Source: a virus
Direction: 5' to 3' (one strand)
DNA: 41,818 nucleotides
Virus record (IMG/VR): IMGVR_UViG_3300035182_000599
Location: 1-41,818 of that record
The notes below the pieces were generated by a model. The model made no database searches. It was not told where the DNA came from and saw nothing but the letters and a program-made list of their open reading frames with translations. Within the stretch, counting starts at the first letter, position 1. Each line of letters begins with the position of its first letter. Positions 6,252 to 13,980 of this stretch are shown here, piece after piece. A program made the translations under genes and the position numbers.

Positions 6252-7207
6252 CGCCCAAAGAAGAACTGAAGATGCGACAAGCCTACCCGTTGAAGGCCAA
6301 GGTCGAACTCACCAAACTCAGGATCAAACAATTTTATGAGTCGCAGAATGGTCAAGTCTATGTCGCTTTCAGCGGCGGCAAAGACTCCCAGGTGTTGTTG
6401 AGGATGGTCCGTGAACTCTATCCAGATGTTCCTGCCGTGTTCAGTAATACAGGCTTGGAATATCCAGAGATCGTAGCCCACGCCAAGTCATTCCCGAATG
6501 TGACTGTGGTTCGACCGAAGATGAGTTACCAACAGGTGATTGATAAATACGGGTATGCGGTCATCAGCAAGAAGGTGAGCCGCATGATCTACTACTTCAT
6601 CAGACCCACGGAGAACAACATCAACACGCGGAACCTTCGCATGACCGGGATCACCGAGGATGGCCGGCCCATGCCTCACATGAAGATCCCTGAGAAGTGG
6701 AAATATGTGCTGGCCGCGCCGTTCAAGGTCAGCGACCAATGCTGTGACGCCCTGAAGAAAGAGCCGATGGACAGCTACGCCAAGGTCAGCGGCCGCGTTC
6801 CCTTCATGGCAACGATGGCTGAAGAATCAAGCACCCGCGCCCTGTCTTACGAGAGGCTGGGCTGTAATGTGGTCGGCACTAAGAAGGATCGCTCTACCCC
6901 AATGGCGTTCTGGACGAACCAAGATGTCCTGCGCTACATCGTGGAGAACGACCTGAAGACCGCCAGCGTGTATGGGGACATCGTGGAGAACCCTGTCACC
7001 AAGTTGCTGGCCACGACTGGAGAGTCCAGGACCGGGTGCATCTGGTGTCTGTTCGGAGTTCAGTTTGATTCGAAGAATGGCAAGCTGAATCGCATCCAGC
7101 GCCTCGCCGTGACGCACCCCCAACTTCACAAACATTGCACCACCGTCCTGGGCTTGGATAAGGTTCTGGAGTTCATGGGAATCCCGTGGAAGATCCCTGA
7201 AAAATAA
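6248..7207 (+). CDS. PAPS reductase-like PP-loop protein
   Basis: The 319-residue product has the adenine-nucleotide alpha-hydrolase P-loop AFSGGKDSQ (S42-S47), then FSNTGLEYPE, as in the PAPS reductase/DndC superfamily. A conserved-looking Cys set follows: DQCCDALKK, then TGCIWCLFG, which could hold a metal or Fe-S cluster. Phages often carry such proteins, whose roles include sulfur transfer, DNA phosphorothioation-like chemistry or sulfate metabolism. No dnd-type partners are present here, so I do not assign a reaction. It overlaps the helicase by 4 nt (ATGA). An AT-rich promoter-like gap follows it. Confidence 0.8.
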   Translation: MTPKEELKMRQAYPLKAKVELTKLRIKQFYESQNGQVYVAFSGGKDSQVLLRMVRELYPDVPAVFSNTGLEYPEIVAHAKSFPNVTVVRPKMSYQQVIDKYGYAVISKKVSRMIYYFIRPTENNINTRNLRMTGITEDGRPMPHMKIPEKWKYVLAAPFKVSDQCCDALKKEPMDSYAKVSGRVPFMATMAEESSTRALSYERLGCNVVGTKKDRSTPMAFWTNQDVLRYIVENDLKTASVYGDIVENPVTKLLATTGESRTGCIWCLFGVQFDSKNGKLNRIQRLAVTHPQLHKHCTTVLGLDKVLEFMGIPWKIPEK

Positions 7208-7220
7208 TTAAAAATTCCCC

Positions 7221-7254
7221 TTGACGCACCCCGAAGCAGGGCCGACACTACCCT
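7221..7254 (+). promoter_or_regulatory. Putative promoter upstream of the coiled-coil/ssDNA-binding genes
   Basis: TTGACG at 7221-7226 follows an A-rich run (ATTAAAAATTCCCC). A GACACT 16 bases later (7243-7248) or TACCCT at 7249-7254 (22 bases, long) could be the -10. The lead-in is nearly the same as that before the promoter at 3466. Transcription would start about 40 bases before the gene at 7296. Confidence 0.4.
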
Positions 7255-7295
7255 CACGCCACAATCACGGGGCGTCTTATTACGAGGCAGACAAT

Positions 7296-7847
7296 ATGAG
7301 TAATGTCCTGTTGGACCTGACCACCACGGCCAATGAGGTTCTGGACCTTGACGCCAAGATCGAAGCGCGTGAGGCAGAACTGAAGGCCCTCAACAAGAAG
7401 CGTGACCACCTGACGCTGAATGTTCTGCCCGACCTGATGTTCGGCGCGCAGCTTTCTGAACTCAAGCTGGTCAACGGCAAGACCATCATGATCAAGGATG
7501 ATCTTCGCGCTTCGATTCGCACCCTGGCCACCATCCAGAAGATCAAGGACGCCACAGAGCGCACCGCCGCCTTTGCCAAGCGTGACGCCGCCATCCAGTG
7601 GCTCCGCGACAACGGTCTGGACGGTCTGCTCAAGACCGATGTCGAAGTCCATCTTGGCAAGGGCCAGGAGGCCGTGGCCCAGGAAGCGATCCGCGCCCTG
7701 GAAGGCATCGGCGTTGAGCCGGTGATGACCCAGGAGGTTCACGCCGGAACTCTCAGCGCCGCCCTCCGCGAGATTGCCAGCCAGGGCATCGATATTGACT
7801 TCGACCTTCTCAACGCCACCTTGATTCGCAAAGCGGTTATCAGCTAG
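7296..7847 (+). CDS. Hypothetical coiled-coil protein
   Basis: I start at ATG 7296 (183 residues), with GAGG eight bases upstream. The frame stays open upstream to 7221, but there it would use the promoter's TTG. Residues about 10-50 form a charged heptad-type helix (KIEAREAELKALNKKRDHL). The rest is a mixed domain with LVNGKTIMIKDDLRASI and an alternating strand pattern. I recognise no catalytic motif. Position between the primase-helicase/PP-loop genes and the ssDNA-binding candidate suggests a replication accessory role, which is inference from context only. Confidence 0.75.
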   Translation: MSNVLLDLTTTANEVLDLDAKIEAREAELKALNKKRDHLTLNVLPDLMFGAQLSELKLVNGKTIMIKDDLRASIRTLATIQKIKDATERTAAFAKRDAAIQWLRDNGLDGLLKTDVEVHLGKGQEAVAQEAIRALEGIGVEPVMTQEVHAGTLSAALREIASQGIDIDFDLLNATLIRKAVIS

Positions 7848-7892
7848 TCCACCCACCACGCGGTCTGTGACCGCCATATTAAGGATTATTCC

Positions 7893-8765
7893 ATGCGCGC
7901 AACTGACACCCCCAAGAAGCCGGGCCGCCCCCGCAAGGTCGAACCCGAAGCCGTAGAACCCGGCACCGAAACTCCGCTTCTCGCTCACCCCGAAGTGGAA
8001 ACCGGAGTTGCCACCCGCCGCGCCACCATCCCTGTCGCCGTGCCCACCGGCGCCGTGGAGAAGTGGGCCAGCTACAACGAAGCCGACAACAACGACTTCG
8101 ACCAGCAGGATATGGCGATCCCCCGCGTCAAACTGGTTCAGTCCACCAGCCCTTGCACCATCAAGACGAACCCCGGCTACATCAAGGGCGTTCACAACGG
8201 GGACTTCCTGTTCACCCTGGACAACACGGCCGCTGATGCGGAAACCGGGTTCCTGTTCATCCCCTGCACCTACCGCCGGGAGTATGTCGAGTGGACCCCC
8301 CAGCGCAAGCCTGCGGTCTTCCACGGCACCGATGACGCCGTGATGCGCCTCTGCACTCCCAACGAGAAGGGCGCGCAGCTTCTCCAGAATGGCAACGAAG
8401 TGGTGATGTCCGGCGCTTGGTATGGCATGGCCAGCCAGGACGAAGGCAAGACCTGGGGGCCGGTGGTCATCGGCCTGAACAAGAGCCAGTTCAAGGTATC
8501 GAAGAAGCTGGCCAGCAGCATCCAGATGTTCCGCGAGACTGACGCCTCCGGCCGCCTCCGTGCGTTCCCCATGTTCTGGCGCGCGTTCCGTGTGACCAGC
8601 GAACAGACCTCTGGTGAACTCGGCGCCTGGAACCTCTGGAACTTCGCCTCCGAAGCCAAGGCCATCGACCTTGGTGGTGACAAGTTGCTGGACGAGTGCG
8701 CGGCGTTCCGCGAATCCGTCATGGGCGGCACGGTCAACGCCCGGCACGAAGACGAAGTGGAGTAG
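7893..8765 (+). CDS. Putative single-stranded DNA-binding protein with N-terminal AT-hook-like motif
   Basis: The product is 290 residues. It begins with KKPGRPRKVE, an AT-hook-type core, and a flexible Glu/Pro linker. A domain with many aromatic and strand residues follows (IPRVKLVQSTSP, NGDFLFTLDN, FIPCTYRREYVEW, GPVVIGLNKSQFKVSKKL), and the C-terminus is acidic (RHEDEVE). A beta-rich core plus an acidic tail is the plan of phage and bacterial SSBs. The gene lies among replication genes, ends in a strong terminator and has AAGGA eight bases before its ATG. The family assignment rests on architecture, not on a clear signature. Confidence 0.55.
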   Translation: MRATDTPKKPGRPRKVEPEAVEPGTETPLLAHPEVETGVATRRATIPVAVPTGAVEKWASYNEADNNDFDQQDMAIPRVKLVQSTSPCTIKTNPGYIKGVHNGDFLFTLDNTAADAETGFLFIPCTYRREYVEWTPQRKPAVFHGTDDAVMRLCTPNEKGAQLLQNGNEVVMSGAWYGMASQDEGKTWGPVVIGLNKSQFKVSKKLASSIQMFRETDASGRLRAFPMFWRAFRVTSEQTSGELGAWNLWNFASEAKAIDLGGDKLLDECAAFRESVMGGTVNARHEDEVE

Positions 8766-8770
8766 CTGAC

Positions 8771-8811
8771 TAAATACCCCAGCCAGTATTTACTGGCTGG
8801 GGTATTTATTT
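8771..8811 (+). terminator. Rho-independent terminator, perfect 18-bp stem
   Basis: Bases 8771-8788 are the exact reverse complement of 8791-8808, with TT at the centre, and T-rich sequence follows. Both outer arm ends carry the genome-wide heptamer (TAAATACC / GGTATTTA). It lies five bases after the stop of the SSB-like gene. Because it is symmetric it could also act on the other strand. Confidence 0.85.
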
Positions 8812-8826
8812 CTGGAGAACCTGACA

Positions 8827-8952
8827 ATGAAATGGCCAACCGATTCCGAAGCCATGAAACGCAAGCGGCAAACAGCCGCCGACTTCGCCTGGGGCTTTGC
8901 TTCCGGCCTGCTGGTCTGCGTAGTTCTCTCCCTGATCGTGAGGAACTGCTGA
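8827..8952 (+). CDS. Tiny single-pass membrane protein
   Basis: A 41-residue frame begins MKWPTDSEAMKRKRQ and has one hydrophobic segment (FASGLLVCVVLSLIV) followed by RNC. GGAG lies about ten bases before the ATG. It sits alone between the terminator and the exonuclease gene. The basic N-terminus and hydrophobic C-terminus predict an inner-membrane protein with its N-terminus in the cytoplasm. Similar tiny phage membrane proteins alter host functions; no specific role can be read here. Confidence 0.5.
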   Translation: MKWPTDSEAMKRKRQTAADFAWGFASGLLVCVVLSLIVRNC

Positions 8953-9014
8953 TGACGCCCTGCATCCTTTGGGACAAGTGCATCCACTAATCCAGACGCT
9001 AAACGGAGAAAGCC

Positions 9015-9524
9015 GTGAATTATTATGATTGTGAGACAACTGGCCTCCTGCTCCCGCAAGCCGCACCGCTGAACAGCCAGCCCTACATCGTTGAACTCTG
9101 CTTGATTACCAACGATGGCGCCATCTACCACACGCTGGTAAAGCCGCCTATTTCAATCCCCGCAGAGGTCACCCGCATCCATGGTATCGATGACGCCAAG
9201 GTCATCAGCGCCCCGACCTTCGCTGAAATTGCCGATGATGTTCTGACTCTCATGAAGGGCCAGCGGGTTCACGCCTACAACGCCAGTTTCGATGCCAATG
9301 TCCTGCGTTACGAACTCATGCGGCTTGGTCGCGTGATGCCCTCCATACACTGGATTGACCCGATGATGGCGGCACAGATGGAAACCGGAAAGCGCTGGAA
9401 GCAGGCTGACCTCTACGCCGCCTTGACTGGCCAGAAGATGGTCAACGCTCACAACGCCCTGGCTGATACCCAGGCCCTCAAAGTGATCTGCGAAGCGCTG
9501 GAAGCCAAGCGTCTGCGGATCTAA
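9015..9524 (+). CDS. DnaQ-like 3'-5' exonuclease (DEDDh)
   Basis: The product is 169 residues from a GTG start with GGAG seven bases upstream. The three exonuclease motifs are clear: Exo I YDCETTGL (D5, E7), Exo II NASFDANVL (D93), and Exo III HNALADTQAL (H146, D151). This is the DEDDh type used by the Pol III epsilon subunit. Because the phage also carries a Pol III alpha-like polymerase whose PHP domain looks inactive, this protein is the likely proofreading subunit acting in trans. It lacks the tail that links epsilon to alpha in E. coli, so any contact must be different. Confidence 0.9.
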   Translation: MNYYDCETTGLLLPQAAPLNSQPYIVELCLITNDGAIYHTLVKPPISIPAEVTRIHGIDDAKVISAPTFAEIADDVLTLMKGQRVHAYNASFDANVLRYELMRLGRVMPSIHWIDPMMAAQMETGKRWKQADLYAALTGQKMVNAHNALADTQALKVICEALEAKRLRI

Positions 9525-9538
9525 AGGAACGGACGCTT

Positions 9539-10231
9539 ATGTCCAGGAGATCCACCGCCATGCCCTGCCTGCAACCAACAGTCTGCACCGGACCAGAGAA
9601 GGATGGACCTACCTGCGAGGTCTGCTACCTGGTGGAGGTGGTCGCCCATCTGAAAGCCACGATCAAACGTGACATGGGCGGCGACTACCTAAGCCTCCAG
9701 GCGCTCTATGTCGCCAAACTGGGCGAGATCCGAGGGCACGAGCAGGACCGAGCGAAGATCCAAGCTGCCCTTGGGAACGGTGCCAACGAGGATCTGCGGC
9801 AGCTAGGAACATCGTGGGTGGATGCGGCGATCCGCGCCATCCAGCACTACGAAAACCATCTTCAATGCCGATGTCCACTCGCGGGAACCTTCCCGCCACC
9901 GTCCCGAAGGAACACCCCCATGATCAACAAGTGCCTGATGAATTTCGGTCAAGCCATCGAAGCCCTCAAGAACGGGCAGCGAGTCGCCCGTGAAGGCTGG
10001 AACGGGAAGGGCATGTGGATCGCCCTCATGCCGGCTCTTTCCCTGCCTCCCCGTAGCAGCCAGGAACCCGGCGCGAAGGTCAACGACCGCACCGCCAAGT
10101 TCATCGGAGAGGACACGCCGCTGAACTGCCAGCCCTACCTCGTTATGTGGACCGCCCAGCAGCTTTGGCAGCCGGGTTGGCTGGCGAGTCAGGCTGACAT
10201 CCTCTCGGAAGATTGGATCATCGCGGAATAA
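9539..10231 (+). CDS. tad2: Tad2-like (DUF2829) anti-Thoeris domain with an N-terminal extension
   Basis: The full frame is 230 residues. The last 100 or so are a clear DUF2829/Tad2 domain: it opens MNFGQAIEALKNGQRVAREG with WNGKGMWI, and ends QPYLVMWTAQ...WLASQADILSEDW. Tad2 proteins bind and sequester the cyclic ADP-ribose-type signal of Thoeris defence. The first 127 residues are separate in character: Cys-rich ends (CLQPTVC, CEVCYLV, CRC) around a helical middle, possibly a metal-binding domain. The join holds a good internal ribosome site (AAGGAA then ATG at 9920), so stand-alone Tad2 of 104 residues may be made as well as, or instead of, the fusion. The symbol refers to the domain only. 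Confidence 0.8.
   Translation: MSRRSTAMPCLQPTVCTGPEKDGPTCEVCYLVEVVAHLKATIKRDMGGDYLSLQALYVAKLGEIRGHEQDRAKIQAALGNGANEDLRQLGTSWVDAAIRAIQHYENHLQCRCPLAGTFPPPSRRNTPMINKCLMNFGQAIEALKNGQRVAREGWNGKGMWIALMPALSLPPRSSQEPGAKVNDRTAKFIGEDTPLNCQPYLVMWTAQQLWQPGWLASQADILSEDWIIAE
9907..9922 (+). promoter_or_regulatory. Internal ribosome site and ATG for a stand-alone Tad2 domain
   Basis: AAGGAA at 9907-9912 is followed after seven bases by ATG at 9920, in frame with the 9539 reading frame and just before the conserved MNFGQAIE start of the DUF2829 domain. A small GC hairpin (GCGGGAA / TTCCCGC) lies about 20 bases upstream. This suggests two products from one frame, or that 9920 is the only true start of Tad2. 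Confidence 0.5.
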
Positions 10232-10242
10232 CCCCCCCCACA

Positions 10243-10272
10243 GGGAGGGGTTTCACCGCCCCTCCCGCTTTT
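10243..10272 (+). terminator. Rho-independent terminator after the Tad2 gene
   Basis: GGGAGGGG and CCCCTCCC form a perfect 8-bp GC stem around an 8-nt loop, followed by GCTTTT. The T-run is short, so read-through is likely. Confidence 0.65.
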
Positions 10273-10289
10273 GTCCATCTGGAGGAACC

Positions 10290-10526
10290 ATGAAACGATG
10301 CACCTTTGTTGAATCTGACGGATTTCACCACTGCGGGAGCTACGCCTTCAACCTCCAGCGCGATGGGGTTGACCAAGGAACCCTGTGCGATGTGCATTAC
10401 TGGCAAGCCCGTGTCGCGAAACTCGAAGATCTGGTCGTGCGCGAGGTAGATCCAATGGAAGTCTCCGCTGAGGATGAAGCCGAATACTGGCGCATACATA
10501 AGCGCCTCAACCCTGAAAACTACTGA
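10290..10526 (+). CDS. Small hypothetical protein with Cys/His pairs
   Basis: The product is 78 residues with an excellent ribosome site (GGAGGAACC before ATG). The N-terminal half has C4, then HHC near residue 14-16, and later CDVH, a plausible C/H metal site; the C-terminal half is charged and helical (ARVAKLEDLVVREVDPMEVSAEDEA). I recognise no family. It is the first gene after the terminator that follows Tad2. Confidence 0.65.
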   Translation: MKRCTFVESDGFHHCGSYAFNLQRDGVDQGTLCDVHYWQARVAKLEDLVVREVDPMEVSAEDEAEYWRIHKRLNPENY

Positions 10527-10554
10527 TGTCCATTCTCAACCCCTAAGGAACCCC

Positions 10555-10866
10555 ATGACCGACCTGTTCAGACCCCCGGTACCCATCAAACTGCGCGAGG
10601 AAGAAGCGCCTAGCGATCAGCTTGTGGCTCTGGTCAAACACCTGAGCATGATGCTCAACACTGACCGCCCCGCCCTTCACGCCTACCTGTGCGCCAAGGA
10701 TTCGGAGATTGTCGGGATGCTAGCGTGGCTCTCTGAGTGCGCCAAGCTGCCTGAGGCCCAGTCCATCTTGCTGGTCATGAAGAACAGCGCGCGTGAGCAT
10801 GGCCGCCGGAATGACGCCAATCTGAAGATCGCCAACATCGTCACCGAGTCACTGAGAAAGAGTTGA
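10555..10866 (+). CDS. Hypothetical helical protein
   Basis: I use the ATG at 10555 (103 residues), because AAGGAA lies five bases upstream; the frame is open further back but overlaps the preceding gene. The product is mostly helical with no membrane segment (DQLVALVKHLSMML, EIVGMLAWLSECAK). No motif is recognised. The stop lies three bases before the next gene's preferred ATG. Confidence 0.65.
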   Translation: MTDLFRPPVPIKLREEEAPSDQLVALVKHLSMMLNTDRPALHAYLCAKDSEIVGMLAWLSECAKLPEAQSILLVMKNSAREHGRRNDANLKIANIVTESLRKS

Positions 10867-10868
10867 TC

Positions 10869-11312
10869 ATGAGCGAAACCGTTTGCCCCTTCTGCCACCG
10901 CCCCGATGGCGCTGGCCACACGATTGTCTGTATTTCCAAACAAGCTTTGGAGGTCCTGGCGCCCAACATCGAAGCTGGAGCAAAGTATCTGACGCGCCAG
11001 CAGGATGACATCGCCAACGCCTGGGAACAGCGCTTGGCCCAGGTGAAAGCCAACTCTATTCTCCAGGAGGCCGAGTCCCTGGTGAACGGTGACCGGCACG
11101 AAGCCTACGGCGCGGCCGCCGAGAACTTCTCCCACTGGCGGGATATGTGCCGGGCCACCGGACGCCCCGGCCTGGCTGGGATCAGCGCCGAGGATCTAGC
11201 CGTAGCCATGATCTGTCTCAAGGTCTGCCGCAACACCGTGAAATACAAGCGCGACAGCACGGTGGACGGAGCCGCCTATTTCGAACTGTGGGATCAGGTC
11301 CAGGGGCTGTGA
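10869..11312 (+). CDS. DUF6378-type phage protein with N-terminal zinc knuckle
   Basis: From the ATG at 10869 the product is 147 residues (a TTG two codons upstream is possible). The N-terminus has C-x2-C-x-R and GAGHTIVC, a likely zinc knuckle. The C-terminal 85 residues carry the typical pattern of DUF6378: ILQEAESLVNGDRHEAYG, AAENFSHWRDM, LAVAMICLKVCRNTV, KRDSTVDGAAYFEL. The family is common in tailed phages and, from its helical pattern, has been thought to resemble all-alpha NTP pyrophosphohydrolases; I cannot confirm that. Its TGA shares bases with the polymerase start (TGATG), so the two are coupled. Confidence 0.7.
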   Translation: MSETVCPFCHRPDGAGHTIVCISKQALEVLAPNIEAGAKYLTRQQDDIANAWEQRLAQVKANSILQEAESLVNGDRHEAYGAAAENFSHWRDMCRATGRPGLAGISAEDLAVAMICLKVCRNTVKYKRDSTVDGAAYFELWDQVQGL

Positions 11313-13765
11313 TGCTTTACCTCCGCACCAGGACGCAATACTCCAGCGAACAGGGCAAGCCCAAGGGCACCGGCACCGTCCAGGATCTTGTGGACTTCGC
11401 CGTGAAGAACAAGATGGAAGCCATCGCCCTCACGGACACCAACTGCTTCGGCCACCGGGAGTTCCAAGAGGCTTGCCTGAAGGCTGACATCGAACCAATC
11501 TTCGGGATGGAGTTCCAGTGGCCGCACGGTATCGGCACTCTGCCCCGCGTGGCGCTGGCCAAGAACCAGGACGGTTTGCGCGAACTGTATTCCATGAAGG
11601 CCGGGGATCAGGTCAGCGATGACATCATGCTCCTGTCACCGGCGCTGGATGGCCCGGCCTATATTTTCGAAGAACAGGAAACCCTGCACGGACTCCGCTG
11701 GCCCAATGACGCCTATGCCATCTACCCCCGGCACCTGTGCGAATACAACGCCTTCCCCTCCCGCGATCTGCGCCACTTCTCTCCGGTCAGGATCCCCAAG
11801 GCCCAGCCGCCCCAGGTTCCAGGCATGGACATTCACAAGGTCTGCTTGTCCCAACTTGCCATTCGCTACCCCGGCCAGGGGCCTGAGTATCAGACCCGGC
11901 TGGACCGGCTGGCTCTGGAGATGAGAGTCATCAGATCCAAGGGCTTCGAAGGGTATTTCCGAATTGTCTCTGAGGTCTGCGACTGGGCAGCGAAGGTTGG
12001 TATTTCTCAAGGCCCTGGCCGGGGGTCTTCCTCCGGTTCCCTCGTTGCCTTCCTGCTGGGCATCACCGAGGTTGACCCCATCAAGCACGGTCTTCTCTTT
12101 GAACGGTTCCTGGACCCCAGCCGCACCGATATGCCTGACATCGACCTGGACTTTGAGGATAAACGCCGTGACGAAATCTTCACTCACTTGGAAGACCTTT
12201 ATGGCCCAGCTAGTGTGGCGCGAGTTGGAACGGTTCTCACCCGCGCAGGCAAAGCGGCTTTGCAGGATGGGCTTAGGGCGCTTGGCTTGCCTCAGAGCCT
12301 TGGCGATGGTGTTAGGGACCGGGTTCAGATGCGACTTGCCGGTGAGGAAGGGGCGCCGGACACGCTCCAGAAGGCCCTAGAAGGCTCCCAAGTAATCAGC
12401 CCCATCATCGCCAGTCTCCTGCCCCTGGAAGGAACCGTGAAGGCCCTGGGGCAACACGCTGCTGGCGTCCTGATCGCCCCCGGAGAACCCCTGTCGAAAT
12501 ACTGCCGGGTGGAGAACGGTGTGGCCCAGCTTGATATGCGGGACGCTGAAGCCCTGGGTCTGCTCAAACTGGATTGCCTGGGCCTTCGGACCCTGACCGT
12601 GCTGCGCGACTTCCCCTGGCCCGGCAAGTTGGAAATGGAACCGGAGCCGGAAGATTTTGAAGACGCCCAGGCCAACCGCTGGCAGGGGGTATTTCAATTT
12701 GAGGGCGGTTCCCTGCGGTCCATCGCCCATCAGGTCCCGCCCGTTGAGTTCAACGATCTGGCCATCATCAGCGCCATCGCCCGACCTGGCCCGCTGGCCG
12801 CTGGCGTGGCCGATGCCTACAAGCGGCTCAAGCTGTATGGCGAGAAACCCCAGGCCCCCGCCTTGATTGCCCCCTATCTGACTGAGACTCACGGGCTGAT
12901 GATCTATCAGGAACAGGTCATGGCGTTCTTCAAGGGGCTGGGCCTGCCCGATACCACCGTGACCAAACTCAGGAAGGCCATCGCCAAGAGCAAGGGCGCC
13001 GCTGGGCTGGAGGTTTTCAAAGCCGAATACTTGAAGCAGGGTCAACAGTCTCACGCCGAGAAAGCCCTGCTGGAAGCCTGGGACTTCATCCTTGGGTGCG
13101 GTGCCTACCTGTTCAACAAGTCTCATGCCGTGGCCTATGCGTGGTTGTCCTGGGCCTGCCTCCGTGCCAAGCGGGTCAACCCCCTGGAGTTCTACGCCGC
13201 CTGTCTGAACCACACCACCGGCACGGACCAGGGTATTGAACTGATTCGGGAAGCCAGGAGTCGTGGGTTCGTGGTCAAACTGTTCGACCCTGAACTCTCC
13301 GACACTGGTTGGACCGTCCAACGCGGTGAACTGATCGGCGGCTGGTGTGACAAGCCCGGCATCGGCCCCAGCCGGGCAGAAACTTACATGAAGCAGATCG
13401 AAGATGGAACCCCCAGTGAGGGATGCAAGAAGGCGATGGCCCTGCCTTCGGTTTACGACACGATGGACAAGGTGGACGCGGTGCGGAAAGCGTTCAACCT
13501 GCCGCCCATCACGCGGGTCATCGAACAGCAGGGCGTCCGGTTCGTTGGCGTCCTGGACTACATCAAGGAATTTGCTGGGGCGAAGGGCGCCAGGTGGGTC
13601 CTGCGAATCGGTGACGAAACCGGGAGCCTGGAAATCTTCTGCTCCGGCAAGACGGTTGAGCAATACAGGTCCGTGCTTGAGAGTATGGTAGTCGGGCAAG
13701 CCTACTGTCTGGAGGCCAGCCTATTTCAGTCCAACGGTAAATATTATTTCAGGAGCGTCCTGTGA
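11312..13765 (+). CDS. DNA polymerase III alpha-like replicative polymerase
   Basis: I start at ATG 11312, which shares bases with the preceding TGA. The product is 817 residues, clearly shorter than the bacterial subunit of about 1,160. The C-family palm is intact: GPGRGSSSGSLVAFLLGITEVDP (starting at 234, broken here by the phage residues listed), PDIDLDF with D276 and D278, and LGLLKLDCLGL with D421. The fingers region NKSHAVAYAWLSW is present, and an OB-fold-like C-terminus ends the protein. The N-terminal PHP domain keeps its shape (ALTDTN, PIFGMEF) but the usual metal ligands H-x-H and TDH are missing, so PHP nuclease activity is probably lost. The DnaQ-like gene at 9015 would then provide proofreading. 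Confidence 0.9.
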   Translation: MLYLRTRTQYSSEQGKPKGTGTVQDLVDFAVKNKMEAIALTDTNCFGHREFQEACLKADIEPIFGMEFQWPHGIGTLPRVALAKNQDGLRELYSMKAGDQVSDDIMLLSPALDGPAYIFEEQETLHGLRWPNDAYAIYPRHLCEYNAFPSRDLRHFSPVRIPKAQPPQVPGMDIHKVCLSQLAIRYPGQGPEYQTRLDRLALEMRVIRSKGFEGYFRIVSEVCDWAAKVGISQGPGRGSSSGSLVAFLLGITEVDPIKHGLLFERFLDPSRTDMPDIDLDFEDKRRDEIFTHLEDLYGPASVARVGTVLTRAGKAALQDGLRALGLPQSLGDGVRDRVQMRLAGEEGAPDTLQKALEGSQVISPIIASLLPLEGTVKALGQHAAGVLIAPGEPLSKYCRVENGVAQLDMRDAEALGLLKLDCLGLRTLTVLRDFPWPGKLEMEPEPEDFEDAQANRWQGVFQFEGGSLRSIAHQVPPVEFNDLAIISAIARPGPLAAGVADAYKRLKLYGEKPQAPALIAPYLTETHGLMIYQEQVMAFFKGLGLPDTTVTKLRKAIAKSKGAAGLEVFKAEYLKQGQQSHAEKALLEAWDFILGCGAYLFNKSHAVAYAWLSWACLRAKRVNPLEFYAACLNHTTGTDQGIELIREARSRGFVVKLFDPELSDTGWTVQRGELIGGWCDKPGIGPSRAETYMKQIEDGTPSEGCKKAMALPSVYDTMDKVDAVRKAFNLPPITRVIEQQGVRFVGVLDYIKEFAGAKGARWVLRIGDETGSLEIFCSGKTVEQYRSVLESMVVGQAYCLEASLFQSNGKYYFRSVL

Positions 13766-13980
13766 ACCGCATCAAGGCTTTCATCCACGACCTCGCCCAC
13801 CAGTTCAAGATGAACCGTGGCGAGGTGATCTTCTGGTGGGCGGCTGTCCCCGGCTTCCGGCCTCGCGCCATGACTGGCTTCCGGTGCAAGGGCTGTGGCA
13901 AAGTCCAGAGCGCCCGTGAATACACCGGCCCCATCCCCAAGAAGCATCTGGACCGCATGAAGAAGGCGGCGCAGCGATGA
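13762..13980 (+). CDS. Small basic protein with a C-x2-C knuckle
   Basis: The product is 72 residues from a GTG that overlaps the polymerase TGA. It is basic, with aromatic residues in the middle (EVIFWWAAVPGFRPR), one C-x2-C (FRCKGCGK) and a Lys/Arg tail. The stop overlaps the helicase start (ATGA). Tight packing between polymerase and helicase suggests a replication accessory factor. A single C-x2-C could pair in a dimer; no family is recognised. Confidence 0.65.
   Translation: MNRIKAFIHDLAHQFKMNRGEVIFWWAAVPGFRPRAMTGFRCKGCGKVQSAREYTGPIPKKHLDRMKKAAQR

Noticed and set aside
7254-8747. A 497-residue open frame on the minus strand
   Set aside because: It lies wholly opposite two genes with good ribosome sites and a promoter, is Gly/Val/His/Asp-rich as expected for antisense of GC-rich genes, and has no recognisable motif.
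8952-8990. A 12-codon frame overlapping the tiny membrane gene stop (TGATG)
   Set aside because: Too short to support as a gene, although the overlap and two Cys are curious.
11147-11311. Extension of the polymerase frame upstream of 11312
   Set aside because: It would overlap most of the DUF6378 domain; the TGATG overlap at 11312 and DnaE-like start MLYLRTRTQYS fix the start.
12377-13699. A 440-residue open frame on the minus strand
   Set aside because: It is antisense to the polymerase catalytic core, which is certain from its motifs.
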